A stretch of DNA of 64,000 bases. Source: Duganella sp. OV510 (lineage in GTDB: Bacteria > Pseudomonadota > Gammaproteobacteria > Burkholderiales > Burkholderiaceae_D). Shown here piece after piece: positions 17,095 to 25,678 of this stretch (positions are counted from its first letter, which is position 1; every line of letters begins with the position of its first letter). Under the pieces are notes generated by a model. That model had not been told where the DNA came from, searched no databases, and saw only the letters and a list, made by a program, of their open reading frames with translations. The stretch spans positions 1 to 64,000 of the forward strand of contig NZ_FNEQ01000002.1 in assembly GCF_900100205.1 (NCBI RefSeq). The letters run 5' to 3'. The position numbers were made by a program, and so were the translations under genes.

Positions 17095-18068
17095 ACGTCG
17101 TCGTGCGCACTCACCTGCTGCTGGCCGCTATTGCGGCGCTGGCCGCAGCGGGCGCGCACGCCATGCCGCCGATTACCAAAGCCGCGCCAGCGCCAAAGCC
17201 TTTCCTGTTCGGCGTCATCGGCCATCCGCTGCAACATGGACGCGACGAGGCGGTGCTCAAGCGCGCGATTGTCGACGCCTCGCAAAACTATCCGACCTTC
17301 GTGGTCGCCACCGGCATCAAGGCCGTCAACGAAACGTGCGGCGACAAGCTGTACGCGCAGCGTCGCGAACTGCTGAACGAATCCTCGGCGCCGATGGTGG
17401 TGTCGCTGGCCGGCAGCGACTGGAGCGCCTGCCTCAACTCCGCCGGCCGCTCGAACGCCATCGAGCGCCTGAACCGCCTGCGCGAAGTATTCTATGCCGA
17501 TGCTGAATCGCTGGGCATCCGCCGCATCCAGGTGACGCGGCTGTCATCCACCGCCAAGTTCCGCAGCTATGCGGAGAATGCGCATTGGGAAGTCAACAAG
17601 GTGCTGTTCGCCACCATCAACCTGCCGGCGAATAACAACCACTATCGCCCGGAGGCGGGCCGCAACAGCGAGTACGAAGACCGCCTGGTGGCCAACCGCG
17701 CGTGGCTGCATCGCCTGTTCGCGCTGGCCGAGCGGCAGAAAATGTACGGGCTGGTGCTGTTCTCGGACGGCGATCCCGGCGTAACGGCGGAGGAAGCCTT
17801 CTCCCTGCTGCCATCGTTCCAGACCAAGCAGGACGGCTTTGCCGAAGTACGCAAGCAGATACGCACGATGGCGGAAAAATACAAGGGGAAGGTGCTGCTG
17901 GTGGATGCACAAGCGGCCCAGGCGGGCGCGCAGCATGCTGAACCGGCCATTCAATGGCGCGGCAATGTGGGACACGTGAACATGGCCGCCGATTGGGCCG
18001 AAGTCCGCGTAACGCCGGGCGCCGCCACCCTTTTCACCATCAAGGGCGGCAGCGCAAGCTCCGATTAG
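17091..18068 (+). CDS. conserved secreted hypothetical protein downstream of mutS
   Basis: The 325-residue protein starts with a Sec signal peptide ([24 protein letters not shown], cleavage after AHA). The mature part begins [12 protein letters not shown] and contains conserved-looking short motifs such as [18 protein letters not shown] and GNVGHVNM, which recall the metal-binding turns of calcineurin-like phosphoesterases, though a full set of His/Asp ligands is not clear. It overlaps mutS by ATGA and is therefore translationally coupled to it. Its 3' end overlaps the convergent slyD stop by three bases. I cannot give a firm function. Confidence 0.75.
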   Translation: MNVVVRTHLLLAAIAALAAAGAHAMPPITKAAPAPKPFLFGVIGHPLQHGRDEAVLKRAIVDASQNYPTFVVATGIKAVNETCGDKLYAQRRELLNESSAPMVVSLAGSDWSACLNSAGRSNAIERLNRLREVFYADAESLGIRRIQVTRLSSTAKFRSYAENAHWEVNKVLFATINLPANNNHYRPEAGRNSEYEDRLVANRAWLHRLFALAERQKMYGLVLFSDGDPGVTAEEAFSLLPSFQTKQDGFAEVRKQIRTMAEKYKGKVLLVDAQAAQAGAQHAEPAIQWRGNVGHVNMAADWAEVRVTPGAATLFTIKGGSASSD

Positions 18069-18610
18069 TGGATCGGGTGGATGGCGACGTGGTCGCCCTC
18101 TTCGCCTTCGTCGTCCTCGTCACCGTGGTGGTGGCCGTGGGCGCCGTGCACGTGGCCGTGGGCGATTTCTTCATCGGTGGCTTCACGCACATCGGCAACG
18201 CTCAGCGAGAAGCGCAGCGCCATACCGGCCAGCGGGTGATTGCCGTCCAGGACCACTTTGTCGTCAGCGATGTCGGTCACGGTGAAGATCATGGCCTCTT
18301 CCGCGCCAGCTTCGCCGTCCGGCATGCCTTCGAACTGCATGCCGACTTCCAGCGGTTCCGGCAGGCGGTTGCGTTCTTCCACCTTCACCAGCGCGGCGTC
18401 GTAGTCGCCGAACGCATCTTCCGGTTCAATCTGGATGATGGACGAGTAACCGACTTCCTTGCCGTCCAGTTCTTCTTCGATTTTTGGCAGGGTGTTCTCG
18501 TAACCGCCGTGCAGGTAAACCATAGGCTGACGGCCATCTTCGATCAGATTGTCCTGGGCATCGGACAGTTTGTAATTCACAGTCACGACTGTATTCTTGG
18601 CAATCTTCAT
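18065..18610 (-). CDS. slyD: FKBP-type peptidyl-prolyl isomerase SlyD
   Basis: SlyD is a cytosolic prolyl isomerase and chaperone that also handles nickel. The 181-residue protein has the short FKBP core (VVTVNYKLSDAQDNLIED, then GNHPLAGMALRF) with the IF (insert-in-flap) chaperone domain between, and a C-terminal His-rich metal tail (AHGHVHGAHGHHHGDEDDE). The start is ATG 18610 because AAAGGA lies nine bases upstream; ATG 18619 would abut the ribosome site. The stop overlaps the stop of the convergent gene. The 200 bases upstream, 18611-18812, hold no further gene. Confidence 0.95.
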   Translation of the reverse strand: MKIAKNTVVTVNYKLSDAQDNLIEDGRQPMVYLHGGYENTLPKIEEELDGKEVGYSSIIQIEPEDAFGDYDAALVKVEERNRLPEPLEVGMQFEGMPDGEAGAEEAMIFTVTDIADDKVVLDGNHPLAGMALRFSLSVADVREATDEEIAHGHVHGAHGHHHGDEDDEGEEGDHVAIHPIH

Positions 18611-18812
18611 GTTGTGCATCCTTTCTGTAATTAGCCCGCGATTATACCTTGGATCGCGGATGGGCCTCCGGTGCCGGGGTGCCGCATCATCCGCATAAGG
18701 ATATGCCGATTCCGTTCTGGCCGTAGCACGCCACGCCGCCTACAATCTGCCCTAAAGTAGCGAAATTGCCCGAGACTGATACTATGTCGACACCATTTCA
18801 GAAAAAAGTTGA

Positions 18813-19373
18813 ATGATTATGCCCCGCCTGACTTTACACACCCTCGACACGGCGCCGGAAGACAGCCGCCCCTACATCGAAAAAGCCATCGCCAACAACG
18901 GCTACCTGCCTAACCTGATCGGCGTGCTGGCCAACGCGCCGGTGGCGCTGGAAACCTACCTGACCGTCTCCGGCATCAACTCGCGCGCCAGCCTGTCGCT
19001 GGCCGAGCGCGAAGTGGTGCAGATCACGGCCGCGCGCATCCACGGCTGCGATTTCTGCGTTGCCGGCCACACCGCCATCTGGCTGCGCAAGGCTGGCCAA
19101 TCGGTGGAGGCGGTGCGCGCGCTGCATGAAGGCCGGCCGACCGGCGACGCCAAACTGGATGCGGTGGCTGCGTTTGCCGCCGCCGTCATCGCCCGCCGTG
19201 GCGCCGTTGATGACGCCGACCTGCAAGCCTTCCTGGCGGCCGGCTACAACCAGCAACAGGCGCTGGAAGTGGTGCTGGGCATCAGCCTGGCCACGCTGTG
19301 CAACTTCGCCAATAGCCTGGCGGGCACGCCAGTCAACCCGCAGCTGCAATCGTTCCTGCCGGGAGCAGTCTAA
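18813..19373 (+). CDS. AhpD/carboxymuconolactone decarboxylase family protein
   Basis: The 186-residue protein contains the AhpD-like redox motif HGCDFCVAGHTA (CxxC followed by His three residues later), typical of alkylhydroperoxidase-type proteins of the CMD family. The rest is the expected all-helical fold. ATG 18813 or ATG 18819 could be the start. It is the first gene of a tight five-gene run: the acyl-CoA dehydrogenase-like gene starts two bases after its stop and each later gene overlaps the one before. In such organosulfur/ABC clusters it may detoxify peroxide formed by a flavin enzyme; this is inference from context. Confidence 0.85.
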   Translation: MIMPRLTLHTLDTAPEDSRPYIEKAIANNGYLPNLIGVLANAPVALETYLTVSGINSRASLSLAEREVVQITAARIHGCDFCVAGHTAIWLRKAGQSVEAVRALHEGRPTGDAKLDAVAAFAAAVIARRGAVDDADLQAFLAAGYNQQQALEVVLGISLATLCNFANSLAGTPVNPQLQSFLPGAV

Positions 19374-19375
19374 GC

Positions 19376-20446
19376 ATGGCTGCGCTGCACGACTGGCTGG
19401 CGCAGAATGCCGACACGCTGGACCAGACCGAAACGCTGAATGACCAGGTGATGCCGGCGCTGGCCGCACATGGCTGCTTCCGCGCAGGCGTGCCACTGGC
19501 GCTCGGCGGCGAGCCTGGCGTGCATAACGATGTCCGCGACGCCATCCTCGGCATCGCCGACGTGGCACGCTACTCGGTGACGGCGGCCTTTGTCTACTGG
19601 GGCCAGCGCAGCTTCATTGAATACCTGCTGCAGAGCCCTAACACCGCCTTGCGCGACCGCTTGCTGCCGTCGCTGCTGGACGGTACGCTGGCCGGCGCCA
19701 CCGGCCTGTCGAATGCCATGAAATTCTTGTCCGGCATGGAGCCTTTGTCGGTGCAAGCCAAGGCCGACGGTGATGACTGGGTACTGAACGGCAAACTGGC
19801 GTGGATCACCAATCTGTGGCCGCAACGCTTTGTCGCGGCGGCGGCAGTGGCGCCGGTCGACGGCGCCACGCCGCTGGTGGCGATGTTCGCCAGTGACGAC
19901 GCCGGCGTGCAGCGCAGCACCAACCTGCCGCTGATCGCGCTGCGTGGCAGCCATACCGCTGCGATACAGCTGGACAACGTGAAGGCGCCGGCTGATTACA
20001 TCATCGCCACGCAGGCGCCGGAGTGGCTGGCGCGCGTGCGTCCGGCCTTCCTTGGCATGCAGTGCGGGATGTCGCTGGGACTGGCGACGGCCGCGCTGGA
20101 CAAGGCTGCGGCGGTGGCGGCGCATGGCCGCGGACAGCTGAGCGACAGCATCGCCAACGCCCGGCAGGCACTGGCCGGCGTCACCCAACAGTTGCTGGAT
20201 GGCGTAGCCGATGGCCGCTTCGTCAGCGCCGCGCCGCAGATGTTCAAGCTGCGCATCGCGCTTGCGGAGCTGGTGCAGCAGGCGGTCACGCTGGAGCTGC
20301 AAGCCAAGGGCGGCCACGCCTACCTGACGCAGGAGGAAGATGGCTTCGCGCGCCGCTGGCGCGAATCGGCCTTCATTCCGGTGATCACGCCGAGCATCAC
20401 GCAACTGCAAGCGGCGCTGGCCAAACACGCCGCAGCGACGCAATGA
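19376..20446 (+). CDS. acyl-CoA dehydrogenase family flavoprotein (SfnB-like)
   Basis: The 356-residue protein has the acyl-CoA dehydrogenase fold: a helical N-terminal domain, a middle beta domain (SNAMKFLSGMEPLSVQAKADGDDWVLNGKLAWITN) and a C-terminal four-helix region. Relatives next to ABC genes of the sulfonate type often act as flavin-dependent oxygenases or desulfurisation enzymes rather than fatty-acid enzymes. No active-site Glu of classical acyl-CoA dehydrogenases is obvious at the usual place. It sits between the AhpD-like gene and the ABC ATPase, with ATGA overlap to the latter. Substrate unknown. Confidence 0.8.
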   Translation: MAALHDWLAQNADTLDQTETLNDQVMPALAAHGCFRAGVPLALGGEPGVHNDVRDAILGIADVARYSVTAAFVYWGQRSFIEYLLQSPNTALRDRLLPSLLDGTLAGATGLSNAMKFLSGMEPLSVQAKADGDDWVLNGKLAWITNLWPQRFVAAAAVAPVDGATPLVAMFASDDAGVQRSTNLPLIALRGSHTAAIQLDNVKAPADYIIATQAPEWLARVRPAFLGMQCGMSLGLATAALDKAAAVAAHGRGQLSDSIANARQALAGVTQQLLDGVADGRFVSAAPQMFKLRIALAELVQQAVTLELQAKGGHAYLTQEEDGFARRWRESAFIPVITPSITQLQAALAKHAAATQ

Positions 20447-21393
20447 GCGCCACGGAACCAGCACGCGACGCCGCGACTTCCGGCGCAGCGGCAGCCGGCC
20501 GCGCCGGCGATACACCGGACCACGCTGCGGCAGCCGGCCGCACCGGCGATATTCAGGGCGGCACTGCGGCGCGTCTCGGCACACAGCCGGCGCCACGCTC
20601 GGCGAATGATGGCTGGGCCTTGCATGCCGAACGCCTGTCCTTTGCTTACGGCGGCGCTAGCAACACGTTTGCAGACATCACGCTTGGCGTACGTCCGCGC
20701 GAAATCGTTGCGCTGCTGGGCGGCAGCGGCTGCGGCAAGTCGACGCTGCTGCGCGTGCTGGCAGGCTTGCTGCCACCCAGCGCCGGCGCCGTCCAGTTCC
20801 TCGGTGCGCCGCTGACCGAGCCGAATCCACGCAGCGCCCTCGTCTTCCAGCAAGCCAGCCTGCTGCCCTGGTTGAACGTCACGGCCAACGTCGGCTTCGG
20901 ACTGGACTTCGCACGGCAGCCGAAGATCACGCGCCAGCAGCACGAACAGCGCGTACAGGACGCCATCACCGCCGTGGGCCTGGCGGGCAACGAGAAGCGC
21001 TATCCGGCCGCGCTGTCCGGCGGCATGGCGCAACGGGTCGCCCTGGCACGCGCCCTGGCGCGCCAACCGGAACTGCTGTTTGCCGACGAGCCCTTCTCCG
21101 CGCTGGACGCCATCACCCGCGCCGACATGCAAACCCTGCTGGTCGACGTGGTCCACCGCTGGCACACCGCCGCGCTGCTGGTCACGCACGACATTGATGA
21201 AGCGCTCCTGGTTGCCGACCGCATCGTGCTGATGGGCGGCCGTCCCGGCGCCATCGTGCGCGAATGGCAGGTCGACCTGCCGCGTCCGCGCCTGGCCGAC
21301 AGCGATGCCCTCGGCAAGCTGCGCCTCGATATCCTGGCCGCCCTGCAAGGCGTCAGCACCACCGCATCAACATCCACAGAAAGCACCATATGA
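20443..21393 (+). CDS. ABC transporter ATP-binding protein (nitrate/sulfonate/taurine type)
   Basis: The 316-residue ATPase powers import through the permease two genes downstream. Motifs: Walker A GGSGCGKST, Q-loop QQASLLPW, signature LSGGMAQRVALARAL, Walker B LLFADEPFSALD and switch His LVTHDIDEALL. This is the SsuB/TauB/NrtD class. The first 60 residues form an unusual Ala/Gly/Thr-rich extension containing two near-repeats (AAGRAGDTPDHAA and AAGRTGDIQGG) that normal SsuB proteins lack. The start ATG 20443 overlaps the upstream stop (ATGA), and its own stop overlaps the next start the same way. Confidence 0.92.
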   Translation: MSATEPARDAATSGAAAAGRAGDTPDHAAAAGRTGDIQGGTAARLGTQPAPRSANDGWALHAERLSFAYGGASNTFADITLGVRPREIVALLGGSGCGKSTLLRVLAGLLPPSAGAVQFLGAPLTEPNPRSALVFQQASLLPWLNVTANVGFGLDFARQPKITRQQHEQRVQDAITAVGLAGNEKRYPAALSGGMAQRVALARALARQPELLFADEPFSALDAITRADMQTLLVDVVHRWHTAALLVTHDIDEALLVADRIVLMGGRPGAIVREWQVDLPRPRLADSDALGKLRLDILAALQGVSTTASTSTESTI

Positions 21394-22619
21394 CCAAGCC
21401 ACCTCACATCTGCGTTTCCTCCGATTGCGACTGCGGCATGACCCGCCGCGACTTCCTGCGCGTATCGGCGCTGGGCACCGCCAGCGTGGCCGCGCCGCTG
21501 CTATTCGCCGGCGACGCCATGGCGCAGCAAGGCCCGAAAGGCGACGACCAGCCGGTGAAGATCGGCTACCTGCCGATCACCGACGCCACGCCTCTGCTGG
21601 TGGCGCATGGCCGCAAGCTGTTCGAGGCCGAAGGCCTGCAAGCTGAAACGCCACGCCTGTTCCGCAGCTGGGCGCAGATCATCGAGGCGTTCGTGTCAGG
21701 CCAGGTCAACGTGATCCACCTGCTGTCGCCCGCCACCATGTCGGTGCGCTACGGCGCCAAGTTCCCGGCCAAGGTGGTGGCGTGGAACCACATCAACGGT
21801 TCGGCGCTGACCGTCGCCAAGGACATCAACTCGGTCGCCGACCTGGGTGGCAAGACGGTGGCGATTCCATTCTGGTACTCGATCCACAACGTGCTGCTGC
21901 AACAGATCCTGACCAAGAACGGCCTGTCGGTGGTGAGCAAGGGCCGCGAAGGCAATATCGGTCCGAAGGAAGTCAACCTGGTGGTGCTGGCGCCAGCCGA
22001 GATGGTGTCGGCGCTGGCCAGCAAGTCGATCGCCGGCTTCATCGTCGCCGAGCCGTTCAACGCGCTGGCGGAAACCACCGGCGTCGGCAAGGTGCTGCGC
22101 TTCTCCGGCGACGTGTGGAAGAATCACGCCTGCTGCGTCACCTTCCTGTCGGAGCGCGACATCAGCACCCGTCCGGAATGGGCGCAGCGCGTCACCAACG
22201 CGATCGTCAAGGCGCAGCTGTGGACGCGCTCCAACCAGCTCGACACCGCGCGCCTGCTGTCGAATGGCGACAGCCACAAATACACGCCGCACGCGCTGCA
22301 AGTGCTGTCCAAGGTACTGACCGTGACCGACTATGCCGACTACGAAAAGAGCGGCATCATCGTGCACAAGGACTGGAACCAGCGCCGCATCGACTTCCAG
22401 CCTTACCCGTTTGCCTCGTACACCGAGCAGATGGTGCGCGCGCTGCAAAAAGTGCGCGTGGAAGGCGACACCGGCTTCCTGCAAAAACTCGATCCAGCCT
22501 TCGTCGCCAAGGATCTGGTGGATGACCGCTTCGTGCGCAAGGCGCTTGCCGCAGTCGGCGGCCCGCAAGCGTTCGGCCTGCCGGCCAACCTGCTGCGCAC
22601 TGAAACGCTGGCGATCTGA
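21390..22619 (+). CDS. Tat-exported ABC substrate-binding protein (NitT/TauT family)
   Basis: The 409-residue periplasmic binding protein delivers the substrate to the permease. It starts with a twin-arginine signal (MTRRDFLRVSALGTASVAA) preceded by a Cys-rich leader (CVSSDCDCG), and the mature part opens with VKIGYLPITDATPLLVAHG, typical of NMT1/NrtA-like binders. Tat export suggests folding or cofactor loading before export, less common for this family, which usually uses Sec. ATG 21390 overlaps the ATPase stop. The actual ligand (sulfonate, nitrate-like anion or other) cannot be read from the sequence. Confidence 0.9.
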   Translation: MTKPPHICVSSDCDCGMTRRDFLRVSALGTASVAAPLLFAGDAMAQQGPKGDDQPVKIGYLPITDATPLLVAHGRKLFEAEGLQAETPRLFRSWAQIIEAFVSGQVNVIHLLSPATMSVRYGAKFPAKVVAWNHINGSALTVAKDINSVADLGGKTVAIPFWYSIHNVLLQQILTKNGLSVVSKGREGNIGPKEVNLVVLAPAEMVSALASKSIAGFIVAEPFNALAETTGVGKVLRFSGDVWKNHACCVTFLSERDISTRPEWAQRVTNAIVKAQLWTRSNQLDTARLLSNGDSHKYTPHALQVLSKVLTVTDYADYEKSGIIVHKDWNQRRIDFQPYPFASYTEQMVRALQKVRVEGDTGFLQKLDPAFVAKDLVDDRFVRKALAAVGGPQAFGLPANLLRTETLAI

Positions 22620-23371
22620 TGCTGCTTCGTCGTTTTGGTTTGCCGCTGCTGGGATTTGCGGCGGCGCTGCTGTTGTGGCAAACCGGCGTGACCGCGCTGG
22701 AGAAGGACACGCCGATCGCGGCCGCCTTCGCGCCGCTGGAGGCGGGCCGGGCGCTGTTGCAGATGCTGCAAGGCCCGGACATCTGGCGTGATATCGGCCT
22801 GAGTCTGCGGCGCGTGGGCTACGGCCTGCTGGCGGCGGCGCTGATCGGTATTCCGCTCGGTGTGCTGGTGGGCAGCTCGAAGCGCTTTGCGGCAGCCACC
22901 ATGCCGCTGTTCCAGCTGCTGCGCATGGTGTCGCCGCTGTCGTGGATGCCGCTGGCGGTGATGACGCTGGGCGTCGGCGACGCGCCGGTGTACTTCCTGC
23001 TGGCGTTTGCGGCGGTGTGGCCGATTCTGCTGAACACCGCCACCGGCGTCGCCCGGCTCGATCCAAACTGGCTGCTGCTGGCGCGCAGCCTGTCGGCCAC
23101 GCGGACCGAAACGGTGCTGCGGGTGGTGCTGCCGGGGATCACGGCCGACATCCTGACCGGCGTGCGGCTGGCGATCGGCATCATCTGGATTGTACTGGTG
23201 CCGGCGGAGATGCTGGGCGTATCGGCGGGACTGGGTTATTTCATCCTCGACGCGCGCGACCGGCTGGCGTACAACGAACTGATGGCAGCCATCGTTTTGA
23301 TCGGCATCCTCGGCTTCGCGCTGGACTGGCTGGCCCGCGCCGCCCATGCAAAGTGGCTCCACACGCGCTGA
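22619..23371 (+). CDS. ABC transporter permease (SsuC/TauC-like)
   Basis: This 250-residue inner-membrane permease has about six spans and a BPD_transp_1 domain; the EAA-type loop reads LDPNWLLLARSLSATRTETVLRVVLP. It closes the transporter operon. ATG 22619 shares one base with the upstream TGA. The palindrome at 23399-23428, 28 bases after the stop, could end the transcript. Together with the ATPase and the binding protein it forms a complete importer. Confidence 0.92.
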   Translation: MLLRRFGLPLLGFAAALLLWQTGVTALEKDTPIAAAFAPLEAGRALLQMLQGPDIWRDIGLSLRRVGYGLLAAALIGIPLGVLVGSSKRFAAATMPLFQLLRMVSPLSWMPLAVMTLGVGDAPVYFLLAFAAVWPILLNTATGVARLDPNWLLLARSLSATRTETVLRVVLPGITADILTGVRLAIGIIWIVLVPAEMLGVSAGLGYFILDARDRLAYNELMAAIVLIGILGFALDWLARAAHAKWLHTR

Positions 23372-23398
23372 TTGGCACCCCGCACGTCGATATGCTGC

Positions 23399-23428
23399 GG
23401 GGTCTGACCCCGTACGGGGTCAGACCCC
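23399..23428. repeat. 30-bp perfect palindrome built from GGGGTCAGACCCC
   Basis: Bases 23399-23411 (GGGGTCTGACCCC) and 23416-23428 (GGGGTCAGACCCC) flank GTAC, and the whole 30 bases are self-complementary. Each half is itself nearly palindromic. I recall GGGGTCAGACCCC as a recurrent intergenic motif in Oxalobacteraceae and other proteobacteria, where it behaves like a REP element. Here it lies between the ABC permease and roxA and may end the first transcript while occupying the -35 region of the second. Confidence 0.8.
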
Positions 23429-23445
23429 TCTATCGCTTGGGGGTT

Positions 23446-23451
23446 TATAAT
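23446..23451 (+). promoter_or_regulatory. -10 box of roxA, possible leaderless transcript
   Basis: TATAAT lies only five bases before the roxA start codon at 23457, so a transcript begun the usual six or seven bases downstream would start at the ATG itself. No Shine-Dalgarno is present. A good -35 box is not visible; at the right distance is the right arm of the palindrome. Confidence 0.5.
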
Positions 23452-23456
23452 GCGGT

Positions 23457-24578
23457 ATGAACAAATTACCGCTCCTCGGCGACATCACGCCTGCGCAGTT
23501 CCTGCGCGACTACTGGCATAAAAAGCCACTCCTGATCCGCAACGCCATCCCCGGCTTCAAGCCGCTGCTGAGCCTTGACGCGCTGGCCAAGCTGGCCTCC
23601 ACCAACCATGCCGAATCGCGCCTGGTCACCGGTTTCGACGGCGCATGGTCGCTGCAACACGGCCCGCTGGAATCACTGCCGCCGCGCGACAAGAAAGAAT
23701 GGACCATGCTGGTCCAGGGCGTCAACCTGTTCGACGCCAAGGCCGATGCGCTGCTACGCCAGTTCCGCTTCCTGCCGGATGCCCGCCTCGACGACCTGAT
23801 GATCAGCTTTGCCACCGATGGCGGCGGCGTCGGTCCGCATTTCGACTCCTACGATGTGTTCCTGCTGCAGGCCCAGGGCCAGCGCCGCTGGCGCATCGGC
23901 AAGCAGAAAGACCTGACGCTGATCGAAGGCCTGCCGCTGAAGATTCTGGCCAACTTCGAGCCGGACGAGGAATTCGTGCTGAATCCGGGCGACATGCTGT
24001 ACCTGCCGCCGCAATACGCGCACGACGGCATCGCCATCGGCGACTGCCAGACCTATTCGATCGGCTTCCGCCTGCCGTCCTACCAGGAACTGGGCGAAGG
24101 CTTCCTGCAGTTCATGGCCGACTCGATCGACCTGCCGGGCCGTTACGAAGATCCGGACCTGAAAGCCACCGACAAGCCGGCTGAAATCCCGCGCCAGATG
24201 CTGACCGACCTCGCCGAAGAACTGAACAAGGTGCGCTTCACCGAAGAAGACATCACCATCTTCTTGGGCGAGTACCTGTCCGAACCGAAGCACAATGTGT
24301 TCTTCACCGCCCCGGCCAAGCCGCTCACCGTCGGCAAGTTCGGCGAAGCGGTGATGAAAAAAGGCCTGGTCCTGTCGCGCAAGACGCAGATGCTCTATCG
24401 CGGCAAGAACGTCTTCATCAACGGCGAATCGTTCGGCGTCGGCAAGGCCGACAAGGCGACGCTGGAAGCGCTGGCCAACAACCGCCGCCTGGCGCCGGAA
24501 GAATTCGCCGCCGCTTCGGACGACGTGCTGGAAGCGCTGTACACCTGGTATCAGGACGGCTGGGCCGAACTGGGCTAA
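23457..24578 (+). CDS. roxA: ribosomal protein L16 arginine hydroxylase RoxA (YcfD-type JmjC oxygenase)
   Basis: RoxA is an Fe(II)/2-oxoglutarate oxygenase that hydroxylates an arginine of ribosomal protein L16. The 373-residue length and cupin/JmjC domain match the YcfD family. The iron ligands are visible as GPHFDSYDVF (HxD) and the distal His in PPQYAHDGIA. The N-terminal LRDYWHKKPLLIRNA is characteristic. A C-terminal winged-helix dimer region follows. The start ATG 23457 has no ribosome site and follows a TATAAT box at once. The DUF7931-type gene follows 16 bases after the stop. Confidence 0.93.
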   Translation: MNKLPLLGDITPAQFLRDYWHKKPLLIRNAIPGFKPLLSLDALAKLASTNHAESRLVTGFDGAWSLQHGPLESLPPRDKKEWTMLVQGVNLFDAKADALLRQFRFLPDARLDDLMISFATDGGGVGPHFDSYDVFLLQAQGQRRWRIGKQKDLTLIEGLPLKILANFEPDEEFVLNPGDMLYLPPQYAHDGIAIGDCQTYSIGFRLPSYQELGEGFLQFMADSIDLPGRYEDPDLKATDKPAEIPRQMLTDLAEELNKVRFTEEDITIFLGEYLSEPKHNVFFTAPAKPLTVGKFGEAVMKKGLVLSRKTQMLYRGKNVFINGESFGVGKADKATLEALANNRRLAPEEFAAASDDVLEALYTWYQDGWAELG

Positions 24579-24594
24579 ATCACGCGGAGGCAAG

Positions 24595-25071
24595 ATGGAC
24601 AGGCAGGTCATTCCCTTCAGCATGCGGGTGGAATTCCAGCAGCACCTGGCCACTTGCCTGGCGCGCGCCGAACAGACGCTGCAAATGTTCGACCCGGATT
24701 TCAGTATCTGGCAACTGGGCAGCAGCGCCACCGATGCCCAGTTGCGCCGCTTCTTGCAGGGCGGCGGCCGGCTGCAACTGGTCGCCCACGACGGCAAGCC
24801 GGTCGAACGCGACGCGCCACGCTTTCTGCACCTGATCAAAGATTATGGCCACCTGATCGAAGTGCGCCGCACGCCAGCGCAATTACGCCAGTTAACCGAC
24901 TCTTTCTGCATCGCCGATCAGCGCGATATTGTCCGCCGTTTCCATGCCGATCATTTCCGTGGAGAAGCCGTTTTTAACGGGCCTCAAGACCTGCAAATCA
25001 GCCTGGAACGTTTCCTTACAATTTGGTTAGAATCAAGCGCCGGATTGTACGCAAACTCAACTGGATTATGA
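24595..25071 (+). CDS. conserved hypothetical protein downstream of roxA
   Basis: The 158-residue protein has no enzyme motif I can name, but its fold pattern (FDPDFSIWQLGSSATDAQLRRFLQGGGRLQLV) is like the phospholipase-D-like DUF7931 proteins often found next to roxA in betaproteobacteria. ATG 24595 has GGAGG five bases upstream. It is co-transcribed with roxA. Residues 90-130 contain RRFHADHFRG. Function unknown. Confidence 0.8.
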   Translation: MDRQVIPFSMRVEFQQHLATCLARAEQTLQMFDPDFSIWQLGSSATDAQLRRFLQGGGRLQLVAHDGKPVERDAPRFLHLIKDYGHLIEVRRTPAQLRQLTDSFCIADQRDIVRRFHADHFRGEAVFNGPQDLQISLERFLTIWLESSAGLYANSTGL

Positions 25072-25355
25072 GCAGTTTGGGAGTAAAATGCTGTCAACAC
25101 GGTAGTTCTATGGACTTAGCCGCAAGCAGGTCCTAAACGAAATGTTGCGATACCGCAAAATAGTTGAGTGTTAGGCTTGTTGAACTATTGCGATGCACTA
25201 AAAATCGCTATAATATTCGGCTAGGAAGTTTCCGTTGTCTGGCAGGCACCTTTTAAGGTACGAAAGCCTTCGAAGACGACCTAATTGAGCGATAATTACC
25301 GGTAATTATTAATCGCAACACTGTGTTTAATTTTTGAATTAACTAAGGAAAACCC
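25072..25355. other. intergenic region with promoter and hairpin for the AP-rich lipoprotein gene
   Basis: No gene is supported here. TATAAT at 25209-25214 is a good -10 box, with TTGCGA 15 bases upstream as a possible weak -35. This would give a 5' leader of about 135 bases. In it lies a hairpin: GCGAT-AATTACC (25289-25300) pairs with GGTAATT and ATCGC (25301-25316) across a small bulge. The long leader suggests post-transcriptional control. Confidence 0.45.
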
Positions 25356-25598
25356 ATGAAAAAATCCCTGCTGATCGCCTCCCTGCTGGCTGTGGCTCTG
25401 GCTGCTTGCTCGAAAAAAGAAGAAGCTCCTGCTGCTCCAGCTCCAGTAGCTGCTCCAGAAGCCGCTGCTCCTGCCCCAGCTCCAGCTGCTGACGCTGCTG
25501 CTCCAGTAGCTCCAGCTGCTGACGCTGCTGCTCCAGCCGCTTCGGCTCCAGCTGACGCTGCTGCTCCAGCCGCTTCGGCTCCAGCTGCATCGAAGTAA
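25356..25598 (+). CDS. small Ala/Pro-rich repeat lipoprotein
   Basis: This 80-residue protein has a lipoprotein signal peptide (MKKSLLIASLLAVALAAC, lipobox LAAC), two Lys and Glu after the Cys, then a low-complexity tail of Ala, Pro, Asp and Ser in which ADAAAPVAP and ADAAAPAASAP units repeat. Codon use in the repeats (GCT, CCA) differs from the GCG/GCC/CCG-rich neighbours, as expected for a highly expressed or slippage-made repeat. AAGGAAAA precedes the ATG. A strong terminator follows 12 bases after the stop. It is probably an abundant inner- or outer-membrane-tethered periplasmic peptide; its role is unknown. Confidence 0.8.
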   Translation: MKKSLLIASLLAVALAACSKKEEAPAAPAPVAAPEAAAPAPAPAADAAAPVAPAADAAAPAASAPADAAAPAASAPAASK

Positions 25599-25610
25599 TA
25601 TCAGCTTGAG

Positions 25611-25642
25611 AAAAAAACCGGCCTTTCAGGCCGGTTTTTTTT
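25611..25642 (+). terminator. Rho-independent terminator of the AP-rich lipoprotein gene
   Basis: CCGGCC (25618-25623) pairs with GGCCGG (25629-25634), with seven A before and eight T after the stem. This is a textbook intrinsic terminator with a five-base loop. Confidence 0.9.
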
Positions 25643-25678
25643 CGTCCGCAGATTGATCGATTAATATCTCGGGCGAAT

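Noticed and set aside
20023-20442. N-terminal extension of the ABC ATPase to 20023
   Set aside because: It overlaps the acyl-CoA dehydrogenase gene; ATG 20443 with the ATGA overlap is natural.
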